From the NCBI GenBank assembly GCA_966211335.1, contig CBIHNF010000001.1, positions 1,178,001 to 1,242,000 of the forward strand: a DNA stretch of 64,000 nucleotides, given 5' to 3'. Each line of letters starts with the position of its first letter. Within the stretch, counting starts at the first letter, position 1. The notes under the pieces are model-generated. The model was given only the letters and a program-made list of their open reading frames with translations, did no database searches and was not told the origin of the DNA. Shown here in pieces: positions 51,947 to 60,761 of this stretch. The stretch comes from JAPWJZ01 sp966211335. GTDB lineage: Bacteria > Pseudomonadota > Alphaproteobacteria > Micavibrionales > UBA2020. A program made the position numbers and the translations under genes.

Positions 51947-52106
51947 TTTCCGAAGCTGCGAACCACGGGTAATATTGCTGCGCGGGGTATAAAACCCTGT
52001 TCTTTTAATATCCTTTTCCGTCAACTATCGCGCTGGCCATTGCCTTGTGCCCCCGCCCCGTGACATGATTAATCAGCAGCTTAACCGACCTCGAAGGGGG
52101 TGGCGC
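51947..52106. other. Intergenic region upstream of the DUF4166 gene
   Basis: 160 bp with no recognisable gene. A strong AAGGGGGTGG ribosome site lies immediately before the ATG at 52107. Confidence 0.4.
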
Positions 52107-52748
52107 ATGGACAACCGGGCAGACGCACTTTTAAGGCCGGACGACCATGTGCACAACAACCTGCAGCACCAGCTGGGCGCGCAATGGTCAACCCTGCATC
52201 CCAATATCCAGCAACGCTTCGCGTGCGAACCGCTCCCCGGTGAGACCATTACCTATGACGGCGTCATGCATGTCATCCGCCGCTCCCGCATGGGCTGGCT
52301 GTTTGCGGTGCTGACCCGCGTCATCGGCAACCCGCTGACGCCGCTGGCGGGGGCAGAAGTGCCGATGGAAGTCGCACTCTCGAAACATCCCAAATCCGGC
52401 GTCAGCTGGCAGCGCACCTATTTTTACCCCGAGCGTAAACCCTATGTCGTCACCTCCGTCAAGCGGGAGAGCAAGAAGGGCGAGATGCTGGAATGCGTCG
52501 GCGGCGGCTTCGGCATGAAACTCGCGGTCACCGCGCGCGACGGCGAGCTGCATTTTGAAAGCTACCGCTACTTCTGGGAGACTTTCGGCCTGCAGGTGCC
52601 GCTGCCGCACTGGCTGTCCCCCGGCAAGACCCATGTCATCCACAGAGACCTCGGGGGTGGCCACTTCCAGTTCACCATCTCCATGGTCCACCGCCAGCTC
52701 GGCGAAACTTTTTTCCAGCAGGGGACATTCAAGCGCAAGGAGGGATAG
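52107..52748 (+). CDS. DUF4166 domain protein
   Basis: A 213-aa protein. Typical DUF4166 segments are WSTLHPNIQQRF, GVMHVIRRSRMGWLF, WQRTYFYP and ECVGGGFGMKLAVTARDGELHFES. The end is FQFTISMVHRQLGETFFQQGTF. Family members are often next to or fused with TIGR01777 epimerase-like proteins, as here, where the next gene starts 3 bp later. Function unknown. The start at 52107 is supported by the AAGGGGGTGG site. Confidence 0.88.
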   Translation: MDNRADALLRPDDHVHNNLQHQLGAQWSTLHPNIQQRFACEPLPGETITYDGVMHVIRRSRMGWLFAVLTRVIGNPLTPLAGAEVPMEVALSKHPKSGVSWQRTYFYPERKPYVVTSVKRESKKGEMLECVGGGFGMKLAVTARDGELHFESYRYFWETFGLQVPLPHWLSPGKTHVIHRDLGGGHFQFTISMVHRQLGETFFQQGTFKRKEG

Positions 52749-52751
52749 GTC

Positions 52752-54200
52752 ATGCAGCTGATACTCTGGCTACTTGCCATTCAGGGCGTCATGGGCGCTT
52801 TCGACCTTGTCTACCATCATGAAATGACGGAAAAGCTGACGTGGAACCCCAAGGCCGCGGCCGAGATGTGGCTGCATGGGGTGCGCAACGGGCTTTATGC
52901 GGTGGTGTTCTTCTCCCTCGGCTTTCTTGAATGGCATGGCCTGTATGCCTATGCCTTCGCCGCCATCCTCGTGCTGGAAGTCACCATCACCCTTTGCGAT
53001 TTCGTGATCGAGGACAGGACTCGCAAACTGCCGGCGACCGAACGCGTGACGCATACGCTGCTGGCGCTTAACTACGGCGCGGTTCTGGGGCTTTTTATGC
53101 TGCAGTTCCCCTCCTGGGCGGCGGCGCCATCCGGCTTCGCGCCGGTTTATTACGGCTTCCTGTCCTGGGTGATGGGGCTTTATGCAGTGGGCGTGTTCAT
53201 CTGGTTCTTCCGCGATTACTTACGGTCCTACCGGTTGAAAAAAATGGCAGCGGCGCAGAAAGACATTCCTGCTGATGCCGGCCTTGGCGGGTTACGCGTC
53301 CTCGTCACCGGCGGCAGCGGCTTTATCGGCCGTGCTCTCTGCCGCTCCCTCATCGCTTCCGGCTGCAGGATCGCCGTGCTGACGCGCGATAGCGCGAAGG
53401 CGGCAGCGCAGATTGGCGGCCGCGTCGAATTCATTCCCGCGCTGGAGGATTTAAGGGATGATGATGCTTTCGACATTATCATCAACCTTGCGGGCGAACC
53501 TATCGCGCAGCGCTGGACGCGCAAGGCGATGCAGCGCATGCGGGATAGCCGGCTCGATACGACAAAACAACTGGTCGAGTTCTTTGCCCGCGCCCGCACG
53601 AAGCCGCAGCTTTTCATCAGCGGTTCCGCCATCGGCTGGTACGGCACGCATGAGGGGATGGAATTCGAAGAATCCTCCCCGCCGTCCGCCGCGGGCGGCG
53701 TCTTTGCCCGCGAGCTCTGCCGTGACTGGGAACAGGAGGCGGCCGCGGCCGAGACCTTCGGCATCCGCACCGTCCTGCTCCGCACCGGCGTTGTGCTGGA
53801 AAAGGACGGCGGCACGTTGTCTGAATTGCTGTTCCCGTTCGATTTCCTGATCGGCGGGCGTCTTGGCCACGGTCGGCAATGGTTCTCCTGGATTCACCGG
53901 GATGATCTTGTCCGCCTTGTGCTGCATATCATGAAAGACAATTCTATCCGCGGGCCTGTCAACGCCACCGCGCCGGCACCCGTGCGGAATGCGGAATTCG
54001 CGGCGGCGCTTGGGCGTGCCATGAAACGTCCCGCGCTCTTGCCGCTGCCGGCGTTCGTGCTGCGCGCCGTCTTTGCCGGCATGGCGGAGGAGGTGATGCT
54101 GGACGGGCAAAAAGTGCTGCCGCAAAAAGCGCTGGATGCGGGTTTCCGCTTCAACCACCCGACGCTGGCGTCGGCGCTGGGCGATATTTTTGCCGTCTAG
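52752..54200 (+). CDS. Membrane domain fused to TIGR01777 (YfcH-like) epimerase
   Basis: A 482-aa fusion. Residues 1-165 hold four predicted membrane helices (for example LLWLLAIQGVMGAFDLV-like N-terminus, VVFFSLGFLEW, LLALNYGAVLGLFML and GLYAVGVFIWFF). Residues about 180-482 are an NAD(P)-binding SDR of the TIGR01777 group: LRVLVTGGSGFIGRALCRSL, IINLAGEPIAQRWT, ISGSAIGWYGTHE, VLLRTGVVLEKDGG, and the C-terminal DUF1731-like VLPQKALDAGFRFNHP. YfcH alone is about 300 aa, so the membrane part is an addition. It is translationally linked to the DUF4166 gene. Confidence 0.87.
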   Translation: MQLILWLLAIQGVMGAFDLVYHHEMTEKLTWNPKAAAEMWLHGVRNGLYAVVFFSLGFLEWHGLYAYAFAAILVLEVTITLCDFVIEDRTRKLPATERVTHTLLALNYGAVLGLFMLQFPSWAAAPSGFAPVYYGFLSWVMGLYAVGVFIWFFRDYLRSYRLKKMAAAQKDIPADAGLGGLRVLVTGGSGFIGRALCRSLIASGCRIAVLTRDSAKAAAQIGGRVEFIPALEDLRDDDAFDIIINLAGEPIAQRWTRKAMQRMRDSRLDTTKQLVEFFARARTKPQLFISGSAIGWYGTHEGMEFEESSPPSAAGGVFARELCRDWEQEAAAAETFGIRTVLLRTGVVLEKDGGTLSELLFPFDFLIGGRLGHGRQWFSWIHRDDLVRLVLHIMKDNSIRGPVNATAPAPVRNAEFAAALGRAMKRPALLPLPAFVLRAVFAGMAEEVMLDGQKVLPQKALDAGFRFNHPTLASALGDIFAV

Positions 54201-54283
54201 CCATCGAGTTCCACACCGCGCAAAAAATAATTTTTCACCGCGGGTGCCACTGTCAGGCGTTGGCGCTTGGAACAGGGGATATC

Positions 54284-55558
54284 ATGGCAGCAAAATCCGG
54301 CAAGAAAACCAGCAAAACCGTTAAGACCAGGGCGATCGAGGAGGAGCGGCGGCGGCTGCTGACCGAGCGGCGCAACCTGAAAATGGCGCGCTCCGCCCAT
54401 GCCTATGTGCGCGGCAGCACGGAAAAATTCTATGAATGGCTGGAAAGCGGGGAGGGGAAATCCCTGCCCGAGGGCCCCGCCGTTTGGATCTGCGGCGACT
54501 GCCACCACGGCAACCTCGGACCCATCGCCAACAAGGCGGGCAAGATTGACGTGCAGATACGCGACCTTGACCAGACGGTGATTGGCAACCCCGCGCATGA
54601 CCTCATCCGCCTCAGCCTCTCCCTCGCCTCCGCCGCGCGCAGTTCGGACCTGCCGGGCGTGATGACGGCGCGGATGATCGAGGAAATTATGCTCGGCTAT
54701 GAAGCCGCTTTCCTCGCGACCAATGAAGGCGAGGAAATCGAAATCCCCAAACCCTCTTCGGTACAGGCGGCGCTGGATGAAGCGACGAAGCGGTCGTGGC
54801 GTCACCTTGCCAAGGAACGCATCGAGGACCCGAGCCCCGCGATCCCGATTGGCAAGAAATACTGGAAAATCACCAAGGCGGAACGCCGCGCGATTGATGA
54901 CCTCTTCGCGCAGGAAGATGTGCGCAAGCTGGTGACGTCGCTCAAGAGCCGCGATGACAACGCGAAAATCGAGGTTTTGGACGCGGCTTATTGGCGCAAG
55001 GGCTGCAGCTCTCTCGGGTTGCTCCGCTATGCCGTCGTCGTTGGCATACGCACCAAGGGCAAAAAAGGCCGGCTGGAATATTGCCTGATCGATATCAAGG
55101 AAGCGGCGAAAGCCGTGGCCCCGCGCGACCCCAAGGCCGATATGCCGCGCGATAATGCCGAGCGCGTGAAGACCGGCGCCTTGAACCTTGCGCCTGCGCT
55201 CGGCCGCCGCATGGTCGCGGCACGGCTGCTGGAGAAGCCTGTGTTTATTCGCGAGCTGATGCCGCAGGACCTGAAAATCGACATCGAGCACCTGACAGCG
55301 GAGGAGGCCGTGAAGGCCGCGCGGTATTACGCCGCCGTGATTGGCGAGGCACATGCGCGGCAGATGACGCTGGAGCAGCGCACGGCATGGAACGCGCAAT
55401 TGCAGAAACACCGTAGCAAGTCGCTGGACGCGCCTTCATGGCTATGGTCGAGCGTCGTCTCCCTGCTCGTCATGCATGAACCCGCCTACCTTGAACACTG
55501 CCGCAAATACGCCATGAACATTCCCATTGCGCGGCAGGTGGAAGAAGACCTCGATTAA
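54284..55558 (+). CDS. DUF2252 family protein
   Basis: A 424-aa protein with DUF2252 hallmarks: an N-terminal basic region followed by MARSAHAYVRGSTEKFYEW, the kinase-like VWICGDCHHGNLGP loop, the metal-type VQIRDLDQTVIGNPAHDL, and a late RELMPQDLKIDIEHL segment. The fold is protein-kinase-like and the loops look like degenerate catalytic and metal motifs; activity is unknown. ATG 54284 follows GGGGATATC; an upstream in-frame start at 54260 is less likely. Confidence 0.88.
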   Translation: MAAKSGKKTSKTVKTRAIEEERRRLLTERRNLKMARSAHAYVRGSTEKFYEWLESGEGKSLPEGPAVWICGDCHHGNLGPIANKAGKIDVQIRDLDQTVIGNPAHDLIRLSLSLASAARSSDLPGVMTARMIEEIMLGYEAAFLATNEGEEIEIPKPSSVQAALDEATKRSWRHLAKERIEDPSPAIPIGKKYWKITKAERRAIDDLFAQEDVRKLVTSLKSRDDNAKIEVLDAAYWRKGCSSLGLLRYAVVVGIRTKGKKGRLEYCLIDIKEAAKAVAPRDPKADMPRDNAERVKTGALNLAPALGRRMVAARLLEKPVFIRELMPQDLKIDIEHLTAEEAVKAARYYAAVIGEAHARQMTLEQRTAWNAQLQKHRSKSLDAPSWLWSSVVSLLVMHEPAYLEHCRKYAMNIPIARQVEEDLD

Positions 55559-55564
55559 TATTGA

Positions 55565-56236
55565 TTAGGGCTGCGGCGGCTTGGGGCCGGATTTTTTCTG
55601 CGCGGTCAGTTTCGCCTGCCACTGGATGAGATTGTCCAGAGCCTCGTCGCGGTCAAAGCTGTTGCCATTTACCCAGTCGACCGCCTGCATTGCCCGCGTG
55701 ATTTCGGCATGGGTCGAAAAGACTTTCATCGCGAGCGGATTGCCCTCGATCGGTTTTTCGCAGAGGAAGGCAAGGCCGAGCGGCGGCACCGGCACGAATT
55801 CCGGCTTCTTCTTCGCCCAGTCGTAACCGTCTTCAAAGTTGTGCTGGCAGGCCCAGATTTCGACGGCGTTCACGAAGGCCTCCGCCACTTTCGGGCCATG
55901 CGGCTTGCCGGCGGCGTGAAGGGCGTTGTAAATATCCTCCAGCTCCTGCACGCGCGACGGGCGGATGGCGCCAAACTCCCCCTTGCGGTGGACAAGTTCA
56001 ATCACGCCCACCCAGTCGCCCACTTCCCTGACGATGGGGGTCAGCAGCTGCCAGCTTTTGACTTCAATGATGGCATCCACAATCGGCGCGATGGGAACGG
56101 AATTTCCCTTGGGCGGGAAGACATCATCCTTCACCGCATCCCAATTCGCGCCGGATAAAATCTTGCGCCGCGCGCGGTTGATTGCCGCGCCCTGCCGGTC
56201 GCCGAAAATCTCGCGCAATTTCTTGCCGAAGGACAT
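55565..56236 (-). CDS. Hypothetical protein, 223 aa
   Basis: Not recognised. A soluble mixed alpha/beta protein with a basic start (MSFGKKLREIFGDRQGAAI), a VDAIIEVKSWQLLTPIVREVG segment, and a helical centre (RVQELEDIYNALHAAGKPHG). The conserved-looking stretch WACQHNFEDGYDWAKKKPEF and a Gln/Lys/Pro-rich end (KKSGPKPPQP) follow. It lies 68 bp downstream of the 57-residue repeat protein on the same strand, so the two are probably co-transcribed, which is the only functional hint. Confidence 0.7.
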   Translation of the reverse strand: MSFGKKLREIFGDRQGAAINRARRKILSGANWDAVKDDVFPPKGNSVPIAPIVDAIIEVKSWQLLTPIVREVGDWVGVIELVHRKGEFGAIRPSRVQELEDIYNALHAAGKPHGPKVAEAFVNAVEIWACQHNFEDGYDWAKKKPEFVPVPPLGLAFLCEKPIEGNPLAMKVFSTHAEITRAMQAVDWVNGNSFDRDEALDNLIQWQAKLTAQKKSGPKPPQP

Positions 56237-56304
56237 GGCTGTTCTCCTGTCAATGACTGACAGGCATCATACAAGGATTGCCGGATAAAGAAAACCCCGT
56301 GGCT

Positions 56305-58818
56305 TTACTGCGAAAAATCCATGCCGCTGACCCCGGAATCGGAAATAGACCCGGCATCGAAAGTGTCCGTGCCGGTATCCACCGTCGTATCCATCGTGTC
56401 ATGGGTATCAAAGCTGTCATGGGTGTCGAGGTCGGGCGTGGTATCGAAGTCGGGCGTGTCATGGCCGAAATCGTGGTCTTGCGAATCTACATCCGGCGTA
56501 TGGTCTGGCGTGTCGTGCGTATCGCCCAGACCGTCCTGCGCCGCATGGTCGAAGGCGTCGTGCAGGCCGTGATGGTCATCGCTGCCCATCGTTTCAAGTG
56601 CATGCACATGGTCGTGGCTGTCGTCGCTGTAGAGCAGCATGGCGCCCACCAGCAGGAACGGCAGCAGGGAAGAGGATGTGTCATCCTGCCGGTAGCCGGC
56701 ATCTTCCTGCGCACGCTGGGCGTATTGGATGCCGTACTGCAGCGCGTCGCGGTCGGCGCCCTGCTGCGCAATGCCGATGCGCTGGCCTCTGGCGCGCAGC
56801 TTGCCGAGCGTTTGCTGCGCTTTCTGCTCGTCCATATCAAACGTCCAGCCATAGCCGTTCAGGGTTTTGATGGAAAGTTTCTGCCGGTCCTCGTCGTAGG
56901 AGCCATAGCCGATGCGGTTGAGGTTCATGACCGTGCCCTCTATCTCGAGGAATTCGCGGCGCTTCTTGAAGGCCTGCAGCGTGTTGGCGGCTTCATCCGC
57001 CTGCATGTCGAAGTTCCAGCCATAGCCGTTCAGGGTTTTCACGGCCAGCTTTTGCTTATCCGCATCATAATGGGCGTAGCCTACTTGCATCACGTTGACG
57101 GCACTGTTCTGGATGCGCTGGTAATTGGGCTTTGCGGTGAACAGCCCCAAGGCTTCTTCCGCCTTGGCGGCATCCAAGTCAAAATTCCAGCCGTAGCCGT
57201 TCAGCGTTTTCACCGCCAGTTGCTGCTTTGTAGCATCATAGCTGCCATAACCGACCTGGTTGGTATTGATGACGGTGTTTTCGATGCGCACGTAATTCGG
57301 CCGTTCGGTTATTTTCTGCATCACCGCTTCGGCTTTGGTACCGTCCATGTCAAAATTCCAGCCGTAGCCGTTCAGTGTTTTCACCGCCAGCTGCTGCCTC
57401 GCCGCATCAAAACTGCCATAGCCAACTTGATTGAGGTTGATAGCGGTATTCTCGATGCGGAAGTAATTCGGTTTTTCTAGCAGCTGTTCAAGCACGCGTT
57501 CCGCTTTCGCGGCATCCATGTCAAACGTCCAGCCGTATCCGTTGAGGGTTTTGACGGCGAGCTGCTGTTTGGTCGCATCAAAGCTGCCATAGCCGACCTG
57601 GTTGAGGTTGATGGCCGCGCCTTCGATGCGGGCATAGCCCGGGCGCGCCGCCAGCTGCTCCAGCACTTCTTCGGCCTTTTCCTTGTTCATGGTAAAGGTC
57701 CAGCCATAGCCGTTCAGCGTCTTTATTTTCAACTGCTGCTTGTCGGCATCAAAGCTGCCGTAGCCGACATGGTTGACGTTAATGGCGGCGTCATCGATCC
57801 TCATGAAGTTGCGGCGCGCTTCCATGGACTCGAGGGTATAGCGTGCGTCTTCCTCGCCCATGGGGAAATTCCAGCCGTAGCCATTCAGCGTTTTAACGGC
57901 CAGCTGCTTTTTTTCGGCATTGTACTGGCCGTAGCCGACCTGGTTCATGTTGACGGCGCTATCCGGGAAGGGCGCGTACTGGCCGGCAAACCCGACCGCA
58001 TATTTCCTGAACCGCTCCGCCTGCGCCTCGTCCTGCAATCCATCCACCGCTTTGCGAAGGGCAATCAGCGCAAGGTGGTCATCGCCAAGGCCGGTCATGA
58101 CCTGACCCACCAGCCGCGCTTCTTCAACAGGGTTTTGTGTCTTGATGGCGGCGACAGCCGACAACAGATCCGTATAGCCCGCAACCGGCAGCGCAAAAAG
58201 CGCCGCCTTGACGGCAGGTGATACAGGCGCGCTCCGGTCGGCACGCAGCGCCTTCCTCAGCGCGGAAGCATCGCCGCCTTCAATGGCGGCCGTAATGCCT
58301 TCATAGAATTTCTTCGCGGCCAGCATCTTGGCCCAGCCCTTCTCGCCGGTCGCATCATAATCGGCCCGAGCCTTCTCCAGCTCCGATGCAACGCTGTTCT
58401 GCACGGTGTCGCCGGTGTTTTTCAGGCGGGTCAGGAAATTCATTTTGTCGGACCGCGCGGCGCCGCGGAACCATGCCACCAGCGTCTGCCCGAAGGTGGG
58501 GCGCTGCTTCATCGTCTGCGCGACGCGCTGCGCAAAATCCCGTGCGTCTTCTGCCTTGATCGCGGGCGCCGTGGTGCGGGCGCGGAATTCGGTATCGGCG
58601 CGGTCCAGCGGCTTGCCTTTGGCAACGGCGTCGTAGACCAGCGTTGTGATGTTATCGCTGTCGCGATACCACGCCGCCAGATTGCGGTCCTGCGCGCGCG
58701 TCTCCTGAATTGTTCTGATCTGCGGGGCGAGGGTGCGGTCGATCAAATTTTTCAGCGCATCAATGCGGTCATCGACCTTATGGGCGGGAATATTCTCGAA
58801 CTCGGTCGTGAAAGGCAT
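56305..58818 (-). CDS. Unrecognised 57-residue tandem-repeat protein, 837 aa
   Basis: No known family recognised. Residues 1-280 are a helical region without a signal peptide (for example ENIPAHKVDDRIDALKNLI, AIEGGDASALRKALRADR). Residues about 285-682 are seven direct repeats of 57 aa. Their consensus is an AIN-x-NQVGYGS(F/Y)DA head, KQQLAVKTLNGYGW-(N/T)FDMD and an alpha-helical KAEEVLEQL tail ending in NYxRI. Then comes a short hydrophobic stretch (SSLLPFLLVGAMLLYS), and the last 110 residues are almost only His, Asp and Thr (such as DTHDTPDHTPDVDSQDHDFG). The tail could bind metal. The start at 58818 lacks a strong ribosome site. The Asn/Gly/Tyr/Trp-rich core repeated every 57 residues suggests a repetitive beta-alpha module, possibly ligand-binding; this is inference. 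Confidence 0.8.
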   Translation of the reverse strand: MPFTTEFENIPAHKVDDRIDALKNLIDRTLAPQIRTIQETRAQDRNLAAWYRDSDNITTLVYDAVAKGKPLDRADTEFRARTTAPAIKAEDARDFAQRVAQTMKQRPTFGQTLVAWFRGAARSDKMNFLTRLKNTGDTVQNSVASELEKARADYDATGEKGWAKMLAAKKFYEGITAAIEGGDASALRKALRADRSAPVSPAVKAALFALPVAGYTDLLSAVAAIKTQNPVEEARLVGQVMTGLGDDHLALIALRKAVDGLQDEAQAERFRKYAVGFAGQYAPFPDSAVNMNQVGYGQYNAEKKQLAVKTLNGYGWNFPMGEEDARYTLESMEARRNFMRIDDAAINVNHVGYGSFDADKQQLKIKTLNGYGWTFTMNKEKAEEVLEQLAARPGYARIEGAAINLNQVGYGSFDATKQQLAVKTLNGYGWTFDMDAAKAERVLEQLLEKPNYFRIENTAINLNQVGYGSFDAARQQLAVKTLNGYGWNFDMDGTKAEAVMQKITERPNYVRIENTVINTNQVGYGSYDATKQQLAVKTLNGYGWNFDLDAAKAEEALGLFTAKPNYQRIQNSAVNVMQVGYAHYDADKQKLAVKTLNGYGWNFDMQADEAANTLQAFKKRREFLEIEGTVMNLNRIGYGSYDEDRQKLSIKTLNGYGWTFDMDEQKAQQTLGKLRARGQRIGIAQQGADRDALQYGIQYAQRAQEDAGYRQDDTSSSLLPFLLVGAMLLYSDDSHDHVHALETMGSDDHHGLHDAFDHAAQDGLGDTHDTPDHTPDVDSQDHDFGHDTPDFDTTPDLDTHDSFDTHDTMDTTVDTGTDTFDAGSISDSGVSGMDFSQ
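56773..57968 (-). repeat. Seven 171-bp in-frame tandem repeats (57 aa each)
   Basis: The DNA encoding LNGYGW recurs every 171 bp across the region. Six repeats are exactly 57 aa or nearly so; the last is a little shorter (ending RGQRI). The core KTLNGYGW is invariant in all seven, while the helical second half varies. Confidence 0.88.
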
Positions 58819-58985
58819 GTGGCTGGACCTTATATATGAATGGCGGGTATAGTTACCATATTATAAGGGGGTGATTTTGTCAATTTGGCGGCGAAATTGC
58901 TGAATGAAAGCAGGGTCTTAAACACAGCACCGCTGCCGACAAACAGGCCGCTGAAAACGATGTGTCATTGACGGGAAAGGGAGAA

Positions 58986-59060
58986 TGGCTCCTTGGGTAG
59001 GATTCGAACCTACGACCAAGCGATTAACAGTCGCTTGCTCTACCACTGAGCTACCAAGGA
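58986..59060 (-). tRNA. tRNA-Asn (GTT)
   Basis: Read on the minus strand: acceptor stem TCCTTGG/CCAAGGA (7 bp), D-arm TAGCTCAGTGGTAGAGC, anticodon stem AGCGA/TCGCT with loop CTGTTAA (anticodon GTT), T-arm with GGTTCGAATCC, discriminator G and an encoded CCA end. All stems pair. Confidence 0.97.
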
Positions 59061-59147
59061 ATAGCCTTCTCAAGACCTAGATGTGTAATGGATTGGGGAG
59101 GGGAATACCAGCTTTTTTTTAGGGGAATTGGCGATTTGCGGCGGGGG

Positions 59148-59193
59148 TTGCCTTGGCGCGGCGGTTATAGTATGAAAATGCATAGTATTCATA
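59148..59193 (+). promoter_or_regulatory. Candidate promoter and inverted repeat for the lipid kinase gene
   Basis: TTGCCT (59148-59153), a 17-bp spacer and TATGAA (59171-59176). The -10 box is also the left arm of TATGAA...TTCATA, a 6-bp inverted repeat with 11-bp spacer (ending near 59193), so an operator overlapping the start site is possible. Confidence 0.35.
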
Positions 59194-59208
59194 ATATAGG
59201 TTAAAAAA

Positions 59209-60207
59209 ATGAGCGACTTCAAGGCACCTGACGCATCCCCCGCAACGCCGGCATCCGTGCAAACGGCCGAGATCATCGATGTGCTGATCAACCGGCGCTC
59301 CGGCACGGTGCTGAACCTTGGCGAGGATGTGGTGCGGCAGGGGCTCGAATCCGCGCTTGGAAACCGCCTTGGCACGCTCCGTTTTATCGAGGGCGCGGAG
59401 ATTAAAGATAGCGTGCGCTCGTGGACGCAGAACAACGCCGGCGGCAAGCGCGGGCTGATCCTCGGCGGCGGGGATGGCTCGGTGCTCACCGCAGCGGCGG
59501 AATTTTTGGGGCGTGATGATATTACGCTCGGCGTGCTGCCGCTCGGCACGCACAACCTGTTTGCGCGCCAGCTTGGCTTCGCGGCGGATTTCCGGCAGGC
59601 GGCGGCGCAGTATAAGGATGTCGAGGCGACCAAGGTTGATGTCGGCAATGTGAACGGCAAAAATTTCCTCGTCGGCCTCATGATCGACAAGAACAGCGTC
59701 GATTTTTATGCTGCGCGGGAAGAGCTGCGCGACGGCAAGCGTTTTGCGGCGCTCTCCAAAATCTTCGGCCTCGCGCATAACGTTGTCTGGGGCCGCAAGG
59801 CAAAGCTGACGGTCGACGGGCAGGAACAGGCGGGGAAAATTTTCATCGTCACCAACAACCAGCTGGCGCCGCGCGACAACGGCCGCACGCTGCCGCTGCC
59901 CGCCAACTTCAAGCCGATTGTGGAGAATATCCTCAACAAAGGCAGCCAGGATGACGGCAAGCTCGCCTTCTACGCCTTTCAGGGCGGCCCCGGCAACCTT
60001 GCGGCGATTTTGACAAAAATCTGGGACGGCAGCTGGACGAAGGCGAAATCCGTGACGGTTAAAACCGCGCCGGAGCTCGTCATCCAGCCGGGCAAAAAAT
60101 CCACCGCCGCGCTGCCCATCATCCTCGACGGCGAAGTCACAACCACAAGCTCCCCGCTGCACGTGAAGCTGCTGCCGAAGGGCCTGAAGGTTTATCGTCC
60201 GAAGTAA
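59209..60207 (+). CDS. Diacylglycerol-kinase-family lipid kinase
   Basis: A 332-aa protein with the DAGK catalytic domain. It starts with the DVLINRRSGTVLNLG strand, then the GLILGGGDGSVLTAA phosphate-binding motif (GGDGS where most have GGDGT), and LGVLPLGTHNLFARQLG, with the conserved PxGTxND-like loop in the altered form THN. A C-terminal beta-sandwich region follows. Members phosphorylate diacylglycerol, sphingosine or undecaprenol-like lipids; the actual substrate is unknown. It follows the tRNA divergently and converges with the lipoprotein gene, whose end is 4 bp from its stop. Confidence 0.87.
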   Translation: MSDFKAPDASPATPASVQTAEIIDVLINRRSGTVLNLGEDVVRQGLESALGNRLGTLRFIEGAEIKDSVRSWTQNNAGGKRGLILGGGDGSVLTAAAEFLGRDDITLGVLPLGTHNLFARQLGFAADFRQAAAQYKDVEATKVDVGNVNGKNFLVGLMIDKNSVDFYAAREELRDGKRFAALSKIFGLAHNVVWGRKAKLTVDGQEQAGKIFIVTNNQLAPRDNGRTLPLPANFKPIVENILNKGSQDDGKLAFYAFQGGPGNLAAILTKIWDGSWTKAKSVTVKTAPELVIQPGKKSTAALPIILDGEVTTTSSPLHVKLLPKGLKVYRPK

Positions 60208-60210
60208 GGT

Positions 60211-60693
60211 TTAACGCGCGGGCGCGGCTGCAGCGGGGGCGGCGGTTTTTGCGGCGCATTTGAAGCCGCTGGTTTTGGTGCCGTCGGGGGCGGTGGTCAT
60301 CACGCGCTCGCACATTGTCGGCTCGCGGGATTTGTCGATCGCGAATTTCATTTGCTCGACCGAGGTGCCCTGGTCTTCCTTCAGCATGCGGTCCATGAAG
60401 TCGCGGACTTTGGCGTTGCTCTGCTCGTAGAGGGACACAGCGAGGTTATACATGTTCATGTCGGGCGTGCCGTCCTTGCGCTTCATGGCGGCAATGGCGG
60501 TTGCGGCTCTTGCGGTTGCGCATTCTTCGCTGAATTTGTCGTCGCGGTTGTTAACGCTGAGCAGCGGCGCGTTGAGCGAGAAGCCGGAGCGCTGCACACA
60601 GTCTTGCGTGCCGGTGTAGTTCATCGTCGCGCAGCCGCCAAGGCTCGCCGCGCCGAAAATAACCACCAGTCCTTTAACCAATTTTGTCGTCAT
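60211..60693 (-). CDS. Small exported lipoprotein, 160 aa
   Basis: A lipoprotein signal peptide (MTTKLVKGLVVIFGAASLGGC, with SLGGC as lipobox and the Cys as the acylated residue). The mature part contains two Cys (QDCVQR, EECATA) and a helical MYNLAVSLYEQSNAKVRDFMD, then MCERVMTTAPDGTKTSGFKC, where two Cys about 20 residues apart could pair. Its C-terminus is Ala/Pro-rich. Family not recognised. GGGGAG precedes the ATG at 60693. It lies 68 bp downstream of the Gln/Gly-rich exported protein on the same strand and probably in the same operon. Confidence 0.75.
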   Translation of the reverse strand: MTTKLVKGLVVIFGAASLGGCATMNYTGTQDCVQRSGFSLNAPLLSVNNRDDKFSEECATARAATAIAAMKRKDGTPDMNMYNLAVSLYEQSNAKVRDFMDRMLKEDQGTSVEQMKFAIDKSREPTMCERVMTTAPDGTKTSGFKCAAKTAAPAAAAPAR

Positions 60694-60761
60694 GTCGATC
60701 TCCCCTTTTGAAGGACGGCGCGCCCGCCCCAAGCAGGCGCGCCGTTTATTTCAAGCCAAAG

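Noticed and set aside
56278..57480. 400-codon plus-strand frame opposite the 57-aa repeat protein
   Set aside because: It is repetitive only because the opposite strand is. The minus-strand repeats have a coherent hydrophobic and helical pattern, whereas this frame is a Val/Ile/His-rich mirror and ends inside the repeat array.
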